64,000 bases of DNA, from NCBI GenBank assembly GCA_016199745.1, contig JACQFZ010000013.1:1-64000 (forward strand), in the 5' to 3' direction. Below, piece by piece: positions 7,340 through 16,835 of the stretch. The DNA is from Gammaproteobacteria bacterium. GTDB lineage: Bacteria; Pseudomonadota; Gammaproteobacteria; Acidiferrobacterales; Sulfurifustaceae. The position numbers and the translations under genes are program-made. Below the pieces are notes generated by a model that did not search any database, was not told the origin of the DNA, and was given only the letters and a program-made list of their open reading frames with translations. Positions within the stretch are counted from its first letter, which is position 1. Each line of letters begins with the position of its first letter.

Positions 7340-8227
7340 ATGAAGCGACGGATCGCCATAGCAGTAATTTTCGGCCTGGGGTTCGCAGTAACGGCGTCGG
7401 CGCAGGCTAGTCGGGGGATAGATGTCGGTGTGCCGGCTTACGTGTGGCCCAACGATCCGTTTATCGCAGATTTAAAGGACCCCGTCAAAACACCGATACC
7501 GCCGGCGGTGGTGATCCTCAACATCGAAAACGGCGATGGCAATGTGGCGTTGATGGATGCAGATGCCGATGCTTTGCGCGCACGTACGTTGCCGGATGGG
7601 GAACACGTACGAGTCATCGGCTATGTGTGGAGCAATTATGCGATGCGACCGATAGCGGACGTTAAATCCTCCATCGACCATTGGCTCGGGGCACGTAACG
7701 GATCGGTGCATGTCGACGGTATCTTCGTCGATCAAGTCACGAGCGCCTGCGGCCCGAGCGTCGGGTCGAATCAGTACCGCGATTATTACCGCCAGATCCG
7801 AGAATACGTTTGGACCAAACTGCCGAATAACGATTTAGTGGTGAACAACCCAGGCAACGCGATCACCGACTGTTATCTAGAAGCGCGTCACGACACCGCT
7901 GATATTTTTGTGACGTTCGAAGGATCGAAGACTTCCTACTTACAAGCGCCGTCGGCCGCTAACGGGTGGGTAGGCTGGACTGGCGGGAACGTCATCGTCA
8001 AAGGTCAATATCAAATAGGTACCAAATACCCAAGCTCGCGTTTCTGGCATTTGGTATATGACACCGGTGCGGGCGATTACCAACAGATCATCGATCTCGC
8101 GTTCGATCGTTGGGCCGGTACCGTGGAGACGACCGACGATGTAATGCCGAATCCGTGGGATGTAAAACCGTCGTATCTTACTCAAGCCATTCGGTACTCG
8201 ACGTCCGTCGGACCCTACACAAGATAA
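7340..8227 (+). CDS. Spherulation-specific family 4 (Spherulin4/GH135-like) secreted protein
   Basis: 295 residues from the ATG at 7340. The signal peptide MKRRIAIAVIFGLGFAVTASAQA directs export; an upstream ATG at 7316 adds eight polar residues. The body has GVPAYVWPN, VILNIENG, VIGYVWSNYAMRP, VDGIFVDQV, VVNNPGN and ADIFVTFEG, the barrel strands of Spherulin4 proteins. Sph3 of Aspergillus, in this family (GH135), cleaves galactosaminogalactan. A role on exopolysaccharide is inferred, not shown. Composition is intermediate between the island and the core. Confidence 0.8.
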   Translation: MKRRIAIAVIFGLGFAVTASAQASRGIDVGVPAYVWPNDPFIADLKDPVKTPIPPAVVILNIENGDGNVALMDADADALRARTLPDGEHVRVIGYVWSNYAMRPIADVKSSIDHWLGARNGSVHVDGIFVDQVTSACGPSVGSNQYRDYYRQIREYVWTKLPNNDLVVNNPGNAITDCYLEARHDTADIFVTFEGSKTSYLQAPSAANGWVGWTGGNVIVKGQYQIGTKYPSSRFWHLVYDTGAGDYQQIIDLAFDRWAGTVETTDDVMPNPWDVKPSYLTQAIRYSTSVGPYTR

Positions 8228-8552
8228 CGCTGTCGACTTAGCGCATGGCTCGCTGGTGACCATGCGCAAGATCCATGTCGTCCGACTCTTCACTGCGGTA
8301 ACGGTAATCGGTTTGGTTGCCGCAGTTATCTGCTATTTGTCAGCGAGGTAACATGACATTGTATTGCCGAGTACGCGGTCAACGAGTGACGTACTGACCG
8401 TATCGGATTCAACACCGCAGTCCCGCCACATAAAGCGGAAGGGTAAATATTCGAGCGACAGATGATGTTTCCGGCAAGCGCGGCGCTTGCATTTTTTGCG
8501 CAAAAAGTAAAAATGGAATCGCTCTATAGCGCCTAGATAAAAATCGACTGCC
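8228..8552. other. Gene-poor stretch with one possible tiny membrane peptide
   Basis: No conserved gene is seen. A 29-codon ORF on the plus strand (8262-8351, MRKIHVVRLFTA then a hydrophobic run ending CYLSAR) could encode a one-span peptide. It lacks a convincing ribosome-binding site. Otherwise nothing is recognised. Confidence 0.3.
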
Positions 8553-9002
8553 ATGTCCTCGATCATCCACATTTTCGTTGCCCTTCAGCGCGGACTACCA
8601 ATGACCGCACTTACGCATGTCGAAGCGCTGACCGAGTGCGGACTTCGGGGTGATCGATACGTAGAACCGAAGAACCGTCGATCACCCGCCTACCAAGTAA
8701 CACTGATCGAGATCGAAAACATCGACGAGTTCAGCCGAGTGACGGGATTTGTGTTGGTCCCAGATGCCCCACGACGTAATCTCGTTACCCAAGGAGTCCG
8801 TTTGAACGACCTTTGCGGCAAGTGCTTTCTCGTTGGCGAAACTGTGTTGGAAGGTTTGGAGCTTTGCGAACCCTGCGGATTGTTTGCGAAGAGAACCCAT
8901 CCGCAAGTGCTCAAGCTATTTAAAGGAAAGGGCGGCTTGAAAGCTCGAATTCTCGTCGGCGGTACCATTGGTATCGGAGATGAAGTCAAAGAAAGCGCCT
9001 GA
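8553..9002 (+). CDS. MOSC domain protein
   Basis: 149 residues covering one MOSC beta-barrel, the domain at the C-terminus of Moco sulfurases. Landmarks are GLRGDRYVEPKNRRSPAYQVTLIE, PDAPRRNLVTQG, FLVGETVLEGLELCEPCG and the GIGDEV end. The conserved Cys pair in LCEPCG is present. Such stand-alone domains probably carry sulfur to metal-sulfur or Moco targets; the substrate is unknown. It is a single gene in the accessory region. Confidence 0.85.
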   Translation: MSSIIHIFVALQRGLPMTALTHVEALTECGLRGDRYVEPKNRRSPAYQVTLIEIENIDEFSRVTGFVLVPDAPRRNLVTQGVRLNDLCGKCFLVGETVLEGLELCEPCGLFAKRTHPQVLKLFKGKGGLKARILVGGTIGIGDEVKESA

Positions 9003-9071
9003 TCATTGCGTCGAGCTGGACTCTCTAAGTCAGCATTGAAGCTTTTTATTGGGCACAACACGGGAGGTATT

Positions 9072-9392
9072 ATGTCGGACGCAGTTGCTGAGTATGAAAA
9101 ACTGGTCAAAGTCTTTACGCAAATCAAAGGTGTCGTTGCCAGCCAGATGTTTGGAAAGCCGTGCCTAAAAATTAACGGCAAGGCGTTTATTGCTCAGCAT
9201 AAGAAGGCAGTGATTTTCAAGCTCAGTTCACCTCAACACGAGAAGGCGTTGTCCACCAAAGGGGCGGTCTTGTGGGACCCTTCGGGGAAAGGTCGACCTA
9301 TGAAAGAGTGGGTGGCCGTACCGGCATTAGCAAGTAAAGGTTTAAAAACTTTTGCCAAGTCGGCGCTCGACTACGTTGCTTCCGATACTTAA
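9072..9392 (+). CDS. TfoX N-terminal domain-like small protein
   Basis: 106 residues, starting at the ATG after a strong GGGAGG site. MFGKPCLKINGKAFIAQHKKAVIFKL and VLWDPSGKGRPMKEWVAVPA fit the small MmcQ/YjbR- or TfoX_N-like fold. TfoX regulates competence, but stand-alone domains of this type have no proven role. Start 9006 is rejected because the sequence before 9072 has no family similarity. Confidence 0.65.
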   Translation: MSDAVAEYEKLVKVFTQIKGVVASQMFGKPCLKINGKAFIAQHKKAVIFKLSSPQHEKALSTKGAVLWDPSGKGRPMKEWVAVPALASKGLKTFAKSALDYVASDT

Positions 9393-9404
9393 CTCTTTGT
9401 TTGC

Positions 9405-9462
9405 CGCTAACGGCAGCGCGGCGTTCGATCCGTTCAAAAATCCCGCGTAGCGGCATTAGGCG
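9405..9462 (+). repeat. Imperfect palindrome ending GCATTAGGC, weakly attC-like
   Basis: After the TfoX-like gene, the left arm GCTAACGGCAGCGCGG is imperfectly mirrored by CGCGTAGCGGCATTAGGC. The right end repeats the GCATTAGGC seen near 3755. It resembles an integron recombination site, but the invariant G of the core is A, so it remains a suspicion. Confidence 0.2.
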
Positions 9463-9871
9463 ACTGGAATATAAATATCGACCTCCGAATCTTCCGACCC
9501 CGGCCTGAATCGCTGGTCATAGATCTCTAATTCGGGCGCGTCGCGTAACCTCATTCCGGATTTCGGCAGCCACGAGCCGTAGATATACTTCATCGTCAGA
9601 CCGATTTTCTCGACCTGACATTTATGCGCGAACATGGCATAGGTACCGGAAGGTATCGTCATGACAGTCATACCGTCGGGAACTGTATCCGTGCTTTTGA
9701 CTTCTGTGCCTGCCATATAGAGGCATTCATCGGGATGCGATTTGTCGTTGTCATCTGAAAATGCCATTTGGAAAAGCCGGCGACATTGGCAATAGCAGCC
9801 GTCGACAGATCGCCATGTAGATAATCTTCGATGTAGTCGATCGCGTTTTGTATTCGGCGCTGATGTTCCAT
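9456..9871 (-). pseudogene. AraC-type regulator with internal deletion and frameshift
   Basis: The 5' part (9871 down to about 9750) reads the first helix-turn-helix of an AraC regulator: RRIQNAIDYIEDYL, then LSTAAIANVAGFSKWHFQ. The frame then changes, and the rest reads only a GyrI-like effector-binding domain (VPDGMTVMTIPSGTYAMFAH to VDIYIPVA). The second helix-turn-helix and the linker are missing. A deletion with frameshift has inactivated the gene. Confidence 0.75.
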
Positions 9872-10074
9872 TCAGGTCCTCTCACGTATTTATAATGCCG
9901 ACGGAAAATTTAATTTTGATAATTTGTGCGATTCTGTAGCGTGCTTAGCTGGAATTTATCGAAACACGGGCTTTCTTTACTTTATACTGAAAAAGGTGTG
10001 GCTTCGGCAGCGTAAAAAATCGGCGAGTTGAGCTGGCCCAGCGGTGACGCATTTACTTTTTCGAGGGCGAAGCG

Positions 10075-10503
10075 GTGGAAAGAAACACGTTTTCGTTTTT
10101 TCATGAGTTGCGCGTGCGAACCTCCGAAGTCGACTATCAAGGCATTGTCTTTAACGCCCATTACCTGACGTACTTCGAAGTCGCCGTAATCGAATACATG
10201 CGGCACATCGGTTACAACTATCGGGCGCTGGTGTCGACCAAGGGGCTCGACTTTCATACCGTCAAGGCGACGGTCGAGTACCTGGCACCGATCGGCTTGG
10301 AAGAGTTAATCGAAATCGGTGTCATCGCCAGCAAAATTGGAAATTCCAGTCTGACGTGGACGCTCGGAATTTATAAGAAAGGACAACCCGAAATTACGGC
10401 AAAAGGGGAAATTATTTGGGTGTGTGCACGCGTCGGTGCGCATAAGTCGCATCCGTTACCGGAAGATCTGGTGCAGTTGTTGAAGCAGAACGCCAACGGC
10501 TAA
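10075..10503 (+). CDS. Acyl-CoA thioesterase, 4HBT hot-dog fold (YbgC/FadM-like)
   Basis: 142 residues from a GTG preceded by TCGAGGG. The active-site helix and motif are RVRTSEVDYQGIVFNAHYLTYFEVAVIEYM, with the catalytic Asp of the 4HBT family in VDYQGIVFN. It likely hydrolyses acyl-CoA thioesters in the cytoplasm. The strand end GEIIWVCAR is also typical. It lies at the boundary where core-like composition begins. Confidence 0.85.
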   Translation: MERNTFSFFHELRVRTSEVDYQGIVFNAHYLTYFEVAVIEYMRHIGYNYRALVSTKGLDFHTVKATVEYLAPIGLEELIEIGVIASKIGNSSLTWTLGIYKKGQPEITAKGEIIWVCARVGAHKSHPLPEDLVQLLKQNANG

Positions 10504-10543
10504 TGTTTGCCGATAGCGCCGTTATGTCAACCGAGCATTAAAC

Positions 10544-11272
10544 ATGTTTACCCGCCGAAAAGTATTTGTAGCCGGTACAGCGCTGGCAACGATTCTATTT
10601 TCAGGGGGCTCGGTGCGCGGCTCGGCGTTGTCTTTGCGCAATCAGCGTCGCGGCGGCTACACCGTTTCCGAAAGATTGACGCAGTACGGTCCGATCGTCG
10701 AATCACGTCTCCGTCGTGCCTTTGAAAGCGCCGGGCTTTCGTATCCACCGCACGAGCTTGCCTACATCGCCTTCAAAGACTCACGCCGTTTCGAGGTCTA
10801 CGGTCGTATGTCGCCGGTACAGCGGTGGCGCTTCGTTAAGGCGTATCCGATCCGCGCCGCGAGCGGCAAGCTGGGACCGAAACTTGCCGAAGGCGATAAC
10901 CAAGTGCCCGAAGGGAGTTATCGCGCGGCTTATCTCAATCCCAATAGTCAGTTTCATTTGTCGATCCGTGTGAACTATCCGAACGAATACGATCGGCACG
11001 TGGCGAAAGCTGACGGTCGCACCAGGCTCGGCGGCGACATCATGATCCACGGCAACGCCGTGTCGATCGGGTGTCTCGCGGTCGGCGATCAAGCGGCTGA
11101 AGATTTATTTGTTCTGGCCGCGCTCGCGTCGCCGGAGCGGGTGCGCGTGATTATCAGCCCTACCGATTTTCGGCTGGCGTCGGCGTCAGTGCCTGTTGCC
11201 GGGCCGCCGTGGATCGGTGATCTGTATGTGGCGATCCGCGCCGAGCTGCAGCAGTTTCAAAGAAAGCCATAA
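10544..11272 (+). CDS. L,D-transpeptidase family (YkuD domain) protein
   Basis: 242 residues. The N-terminus MFTRRKVFVAGTALATILF looks like an export signal, with a twin-Arg that could be Tat-like. The YkuD active site is GGDIMIHGNAVSIGCLAVGD (HxxG and SxGC), with the catalytic Cys near residue 177. Overall it resembles YafK/DpaA-type members, which act on peptidoglycan or Lpp links in the periplasm. It is convergent with tamB. Confidence 0.82.
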   Translation: MFTRRKVFVAGTALATILFSGGSVRGSALSLRNQRRGGYTVSERLTQYGPIVESRLRRAFESAGLSYPPHELAYIAFKDSRRFEVYGRMSPVQRWRFVKAYPIRAASGKLGPKLAEGDNQVPEGSYRAAYLNPNSQFHLSIRVNYPNEYDRHVAKADGRTRLGGDIMIHGNAVSIGCLAVGDQAAEDLFVLAALASPERVRVIISPTDFRLASASVPVAGPPWIGDLYVAIRAELQQFQRKP

Positions 11273-11299
11273 TCGACGGCGGTTACGCTAACGGGTCGT

Positions 11300-14200
11300 T
11301 CAACGCTCGATTTCGTACAACACGTCCCCGCCCGACACCGTCCCCGATTGCGCTTCTAGCGACCAATTCGAATTGAGCTTGTAGCGGATACGAAAGATGT
11401 TCGCTTGGCCGAACAAACCGATACTGTAGTTAATGTACAGCCGCGGTGACAGACGCTTGCCGAGGACGAGCGCCGCTTCTTCCGAGGTATTGCTCGATTC
11501 GACGTCGACTTCGTCGATGCCGAAGCGCTCGCCGAGCCACTGAGCGACGCGTGCGCCGCCGGAAAGTTTAAGAGCACGAGTGGCGGCGGCGATGGCGCGA
11601 CCTTCGCCGGCGTCGGCGCCGGTCGCGGGCTTACCGAACAGTAGATAGGAGAGCGTGTCTGTTTGGCTCATCGACGGATCGGAGAATAGTTTTAGTTCCG
11701 GTGTTTGCAACGTGCCTTGCACTTCGACGCCGACGGTTATCGTATTCGTATCGTCGATGACGCGCACGGCGCGCGCGTCGATGCCGGGATTGTCCACCGG
11801 GCCGACAAAGAGCAGGCGGCCGCGTTCAAGATCGAGCTTCTCGCCGAACGCCTCGTACTTGCCTTCAGTGACGCGCAACTCACCGCGAGCGGTGGTTAGC
11901 TGGCCCGGCGCGTCGATGGCGACCACGCTGCCGGTGATCATGGCATGTAGGCCAAAACCATCGAAGCTTACTTTGTCGCCGAGCGTTACGTGTACTTCGG
12001 CAGTGACTGGCAGCGGATCACGTGCCGGCACTTGTGCTTGCACCTGTGTCGGCGCGTTGACGATGACGACATCATGCGAAACGGTAACGGCGTCTTCGCT
12101 TTTTTTGCCACTTAGCGTGAAGCGGGCCTCGGGAATATGAACGTCGCCGGTTGCTTTGACGGCGTTTGGTGTAAGGACGAAGCGCAGATCGGGCGATACG
12201 TATACCTTTGCTTCCGGCAGGTCGGCGGTGAGGAAGCGGGCGCCGGCAATGCGCAGATCGGTTTGCCAATCGAGGCCGCTCTTCAGCGTTATCAGTCCGG
12301 AGAGACCGAGCGTACCGCCGCCCGATGAAGCGTGGCCGTTCAGCTGAATGTTGCCATTAGCCAACGGGGTCGCCGTGAGTTGCGTGTCGTCGACGTGAAT
12401 ACCGATCGTTGGCAGGCGCGCGCTCGCGTCAGCCAGCGTCGCTTGGCCACGCACGCGGGGTCGCGCGAGCGTGCCTAGCAGCGTTAGGTCGGCGTGCAAA
12501 TTTCCGTGCAGGTCTTCGAGTTCGGGGAACAGCGCGGCGAACGGCGCCAACGTGCGTAATGCCAACGAAAATTTTCCTTCAACCGGTTGATCGCCGCCGT
12601 CGATGCTGAATTTTGGTAGCGCGACCGATGCCGAGCCGCCGTCGCCGTTAGCCAGCGCGAACTCGGCGTTGGTACGTAGGCCGTTGTCGTTGATCGTTAG
12701 ATCCAAGTGCGCACGTTCGTACGCCAACGTTGCGCCGGCGGCGAGGTAGGTGACGCTGCCGGGTCCGAAATCGAAGCGTGCGTCGGTTTTAATCCGATCG
12801 TTGGCATCGATTCGCGCTTGCGCCCGGCCGCTGGCGCTGCCGGCCAAGCCGATCGGTGTGCGCATGAGTGGGTTGAACAGCGCCAACGGCATGCGTTCGG
12901 CGATGAGTCCGAGTTCAGTACCGGTGTCGTTGCGATCGACGTGCGTACATACGCGCGCTGCCGCTAGTTGCCAGCAGCTTTCGTCGAGCTTGATGCGTTC
13001 AGCGCTCAGCAGCAGTGGGGCGCGGTTGACCAGCTTCCAGTCCTCGGTGCCGATGTGCAACGTACTGTCGCTAAGCGCACCGTTCCATACCGTATCGGCG
13101 TAGCGGCCGTTGAGTTGCGCGTTCAGCGTTACCTCGGCGGCATGCGCGCTGATGGTCAGGGTATGTTGCGTCAGTTTTCCATCGCCGTCGACGGATAGGC
13201 GATCGACATCGCGGCCGGCGACGGACAAGCCGGTCGCGTTTAGCTTCAGGTACGAGCGCACGCGATCGGAAAGGTCGATGGCCGTATCGATGTCGATCTT
13301 TTCGGTCCGCGTCTGACCGTAGGCAAGCCCACTGCCGTTGAGCTTTGCCTCTATATAAGGAGTGGCGCGGGTGCCACCGACGTGGCCATTACCGTCGAGG
13401 CGGCCGCTGGCGCGGGGTAACGCAGCGCCGAGCTCGGGGGCGTGCACACGCCAGGCGAGATCCCAGTTATTGCCGATGCTGCCGTTGACGTCGACGGTCG
13501 CATCACCGGACTTAAGCTTGAGCGCCACGTCGGGATAACGGTCGTCGCGGCGGGTGACGCGCGCCTCGCCGGTTACCGGGCGATTACGCAGAGTGCCGCG
13601 TAGTTGCTGGACCGTGCCGCGTATTTCGTCGTGATCGCCGGCGAGTTGTGCAGTCAATGCCAGCATGCCGGGCCATTCCGGCCAGGTGACAGCGGGATTG
13701 AGCGACTGGCCTTGCAGCTGCGCACTCCATTGCAGTTGCGGCGACCAGGCGAGCTGCGCCGTGCCATTCACGCTACCGCCGAGAATGTCGACGGCAACGG
13801 CATCGAAGCCGATGTGCGCGCGATCACCGCTACCGGTCGCCTGCCAGTGGGCGTCGGGCAATTGCGCGCCGTTGGTTTTAGCGTTGAGCGAGAGGCGGTA
13901 GTTGGCGAGTGTGCCGCTGATATCGAGCCGACCGTCCGGGCTGGAAATGACCGGCGCGTCGGTCAGTGGCCAGCTCAGCTGGTGCCACTGTAGATGCGCG
14001 TCGAGCGCTTGCTTCGGCAACTGCCAGCGTCCTTGTGCCGTCACCGTCGTCTTCGTGCTCGGTAATTGCAGCGCTAACTCGTCGACGATGATTTCTTGCG
14101 TCATCGCGCCGTGCAGGCGAAAGCGCCCGCGGGTTTCCGGAAGATCGGCCGGACGCGCCTGCAGCGTGCCGTCGGCCTTGAAGTTATCGCGGTCGCCGCT

Positions 14201-15025
14201 GGCCGCGAGCGTTAAACCTAAGGTGGCGGTCATTCCGTCCGGTTGTAATCGTTGCCAATCGAACGCCGGAACTTTGGCTTCTGCCTGCCAACGTAGCGCC
14301 GTCAGCGCGTCCTTGAGCTTGAGATGCACGTCGGCGGCGATCGGCTGCGTCAGTTGTTGCGTCAACGACAGATCGGCCAGACGACCTGTGATGTCGCCAT
14401 GGCCGGCGAGGGGCGGGTGCCCATCGAGATTGACGCGCCAATCGACCGTCAAGCGTTCGTTGTCGGCGGCGAGACCGAGCGTTCCTTGTGCGCTCACGGC
14501 GAACATGTCGGCATCAACCGTTAAGTGATCGATGCGCATACGGGTGTTGTTGATGTGCGTCGCCAGCGCTATCGATTGGAGGCGATAGACCGCATCGCCG
14601 CGTCGTACTTCAATGTCGCGCAACGTCGCATTTTGCAAACGCACGCTGACAGGTAACGACAGTGACGGCGGCGCGGACGATTTGTCGGCGGTCGGCGCGA
14701 GCGAAATGCGCACGCCGTTTACGGTGAGCTCGCCCAGCTGCACGCGGCCGACGAGCAATGCCAACGGCGACCAATTGAGCGTGGCATGTTCGACCTCGAC
14801 ATTGACGGAGGTGTCGCGATAGTGCAAACCGTCGATGGTCAGCGGGCCCGCGAGCCGGCCTGCGAGCGCGCGCAGCTCGAGCGTGCCGGGCAAGCGAGTA
14901 CGCAATGTGGCGTAGGTCCATTGCAAGCCACTCTCGGTCATCAGCAGCCAGATTGCTGCGCCGAGCACTCCGAGCAAGCCGGCGACAATAGCGCCGAGCA
15001 TGAGCCATACCGCTTTGCGCTTCAT
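11300..15025 (-). CDS. tamB: Translocation and assembly module inner membrane subunit TamB
   Basis: 1241 residues, in the usual TamB size range. One N-terminal membrane anchor (MKRKAVWLMLGAIVAGLLG onward) leads into a very long repetitive beta-rich periplasmic region of AsmA/TamB type. The last part carries the conserved TamB C-terminal domain (GRLLFVGPVDNPGIDARAVR, LSYLLFGKP, GQANIFRIRYKLNSNWSLEAQSG). It spans the periplasm, works with TamA and is implicated in outer membrane protein insertion and lipid transport. ATG at 15025 overlaps the tamA stop (ATGA); an in-frame extension to 15211 lies inside tamA and is rejected. Confidence 0.95.
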   Translation of the reverse strand: MKRKAVWLMLGAIVAGLLGVLGAAIWLLMTESGLQWTYATLRTRLPGTLELRALAGRLAGPLTIDGLHYRDTSVNVEVEHATLNWSPLALLVGRVQLGELTVNGVRISLAPTADKSSAPPSLSLPVSVRLQNATLRDIEVRRGDAVYRLQSIALATHINNTRMRIDHLTVDADMFAVSAQGTLGLAADNERLTVDWRVNLDGHPPLAGHGDITGRLADLSLTQQLTQPIAADVHLKLKDALTALRWQAEAKVPAFDWQRLQPDGMTATLGLTLAASGDRDNFKADGTLQARPADLPETRGRFRLHGAMTQEIIVDELALQLPSTKTTVTAQGRWQLPKQALDAHLQWHQLSWPLTDAPVISSPDGRLDISGTLANYRLSLNAKTNGAQLPDAHWQATGSGDRAHIGFDAVAVDILGGSVNGTAQLAWSPQLQWSAQLQGQSLNPAVTWPEWPGMLALTAQLAGDHDEIRGTVQQLRGTLRNRPVTGEARVTRRDDRYPDVALKLKSGDATVDVNGSIGNNWDLAWRVHAPELGAALPRASGRLDGNGHVGGTRATPYIEAKLNGSGLAYGQTRTEKIDIDTAIDLSDRVRSYLKLNATGLSVAGRDVDRLSVDGDGKLTQHTLTISAHAAEVTLNAQLNGRYADTVWNGALSDSTLHIGTEDWKLVNRAPLLLSAERIKLDESCWQLAAARVCTHVDRNDTGTELGLIAERMPLALFNPLMRTPIGLAGSASGRAQARIDANDRIKTDARFDFGPGSVTYLAAGATLAYERAHLDLTINDNGLRTNAEFALANGDGGSASVALPKFSIDGGDQPVEGKFSLALRTLAPFAALFPELEDLHGNLHADLTLLGTLARPRVRGQATLADASARLPTIGIHVDDTQLTATPLANGNIQLNGHASSGGGTLGLSGLITLKSGLDWQTDLRIAGARFLTADLPEAKVYVSPDLRFVLTPNAVKATGDVHIPEARFTLSGKKSEDAVTVSHDVVIVNAPTQVQAQVPARDPLPVTAEVHVTLGDKVSFDGFGLHAMITGSVVAIDAPGQLTTARGELRVTEGKYEAFGEKLDLERGRLLFVGPVDNPGIDARAVRVIDDTNTITVGVEVQGTLQTPELKLFSDPSMSQTDTLSYLLFGKPATGADAGEGRAIAAATRALKLSGGARVAQWLGERFGIDEVDVESSNTSEEAALVLGKRLSPRLYINYSIGLFGQANIFRIRYKLNSNWSLEAQSGTVSGGDVLYEIER

Positions 15026-16770
15026 AAATCGGGCCCGAGATAAATATGTAGGCGCAATGGCTTGTCCGGTTCGCTGATGGCCGACGCTACATCGACGCGG
15101 ATTTGGCCGATCGGCGAGCGCCAACGCACGCCGATGCCGGCGCCTTTGTCGAGCGGATCGGAAAAATTGTTGACGGCGTTGCCGACATCGTAGAACACGG
15201 CGGCAGCCCACTTACCGGTTATGTGTTGCTCGTATTCGACGCTGCCGACGAGCAGGTTGCGGCCGCCGACTACGTTGCCGTTATCATCGGTCGGACCACG
15301 ACTGTTGTAGGCGTAGCCGCGTACGCTAACGTCGCCGCCGCTGAAGAAACGCAGCGATGCCGGCAGCTCGTGGGTGGCGGCGAGGCGTGTGTGGCCGACG
15401 TCGCCGCGGACGATGAAACGGCTGGAATCGCCGACCGGGCGGATGATCTTGGCGCCTAGGCGCGATTGCAGCAGGCTGATATCCGACACGAAGTGACTCG
15501 AGGCGCCGCGCAGATCGAGTGTGGCGCGCGCGCCGCGGCGGGTGAAGACGCGTTCGTCGCCCCAGAAATAGGTCCAATTTATGCCTGGCATCAGCAGTGT
15601 CGATGCGCCGGTTTCATCGCCGATTTCGAATTTTTCGTTGTGATAGGTCAGCGATAGTGTTTCCAGTACGTGCCCACGTGCGTTCGTGCGATTGACCGCG
15701 AGTTGCCGGATTTCGGTATCGGCGGTGCGTGTCGTGTTTTCGGAGTAGCCGGCGGTGAAGCCGAGCTGATCGGTGCGCGGGTTGCGTATCGGAATGAAAT
15801 AGCCGGTGGTGATGCTGCGTTCGATTCCTGAGTTGTGTACGTCGGCGCGTACATGGTGACCGTCGGCATTGAGATAGCGCCGTTCCCAGCCGGCTTGAAC
15901 GCGCGCGTCGGTGTCGGTTCCGTAACCCAAACCAAACGTGTATTTGTCGGGCCGGCGCGCGGTCAGGTGTACCGTCACCGGGATCGAGTGATCTTTCGCC
16001 AACAGCGGATCGGCGTTCATCTCGACATCGCTGAAGTACTCGCTACTGAGCAGTGCCTGTTGTAGCTCGAGCAGCGCCTCGGCGGAATAGTAGTCGCCCG
16101 GCTGAATGCGGATGTAGCGTTGCAGCAGTTCGGGGTTCAGGATTTGCTGTTCGACGTTGATCTCGCCGAAGCGATAGCGCCCACCGGTGTCGATATGCAG
16201 ATAAATATCGGCGTGGTAGTCGGCGAGATCGATGCGCATTTCACTGCGCGTGAAGCGCATGTCGAAGTAACCGCGTTCGGCCGCTACCGTCTGTAGTTCG
16301 TGCTTGGTGTCGTCGTAGTCGCGTTGATTGAGCGGCTCGTTCAGTTGCAGCGGGAAATTGTCGATAATAATTTCGAATTCGGGATCGGTGCGGCCGTCGC
16401 CGTCGATCTGAACATCGACCGTCTTCACCGGAATCGGCCTGCCGGGCTCGATACGGTAGCGTGCGATCCAACCGTTCTCGTCGTGCTCCAAGCTCGATTC
16501 AACGCGCGCGCGATAGTAGCCGAATGGCTGCAGCGCGGTCGTGATTTCGCTCACCGCTTGCTCGTGCAAGCGGCGAATGCGGGCGACCGACAGCTCGCGC
16601 TCGCGTTCTTGATGCAGTGTCAGCGACGCCAGTACATTATCGCGCGGCTCGTCGGTGATACCTTCGACGGAAATCGTGACCTTATCGGCCCAAACGGTGC
16701 TCGATAATAAGAACAGTAAAATACCGGCAGCGAGCCGTGTCGCGAACGATTGTTGTTGTAGGTGTAGCAT
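15022..16770 (-). CDS. tamA: Outer membrane translocation and assembly module TamA (BamA family)
   Basis: 582 residues. A signal peptide ends near SSTVWADKV. Three POTRA-like repeats fill about residues 28-270, and an Omp85 beta barrel follows. The barrel has FGLGYGTDTDARVQAGWERRY, the lid-lock motif region VRGYAY and the C-terminal strand ending LHIYLGPDL. It sits in the outer membrane and partners the overlapping tamB. Length and architecture are standard. Confidence 0.94.
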   Translation of the reverse strand: MLHLQQQSFATRLAAGILLFLLSSTVWADKVTISVEGITDEPRDNVLASLTLHQERERELSVARIRRLHEQAVSEITTALQPFGYYRARVESSLEHDENGWIARYRIEPGRPIPVKTVDVQIDGDGRTDPEFEIIIDNFPLQLNEPLNQRDYDDTKHELQTVAAERGYFDMRFTRSEMRIDLADYHADIYLHIDTGGRYRFGEINVEQQILNPELLQRYIRIQPGDYYSAEALLELQQALLSSEYFSDVEMNADPLLAKDHSIPVTVHLTARRPDKYTFGLGYGTDTDARVQAGWERRYLNADGHHVRADVHNSGIERSITTGYFIPIRNPRTDQLGFTAGYSENTTRTADTEIRQLAVNRTNARGHVLETLSLTYHNEKFEIGDETGASTLLMPGINWTYFWGDERVFTRRGARATLDLRGASSHFVSDISLLQSRLGAKIIRPVGDSSRFIVRGDVGHTRLAATHELPASLRFFSGGDVSVRGYAYNSRGPTDDNGNVVGGRNLLVGSVEYEQHITGKWAAAVFYDVGNAVNNFSDPLDKGAGIGVRWRSPIGQIRVDVASAISEPDKPLRLHIYLGPDL

Positions 16771-16835
16771 CTATTGGCCGATGACAGCGAGTTGCGGGCA
16801 TAATACCGAAAAGCCGCAACGCGTTAGGAGCAACT

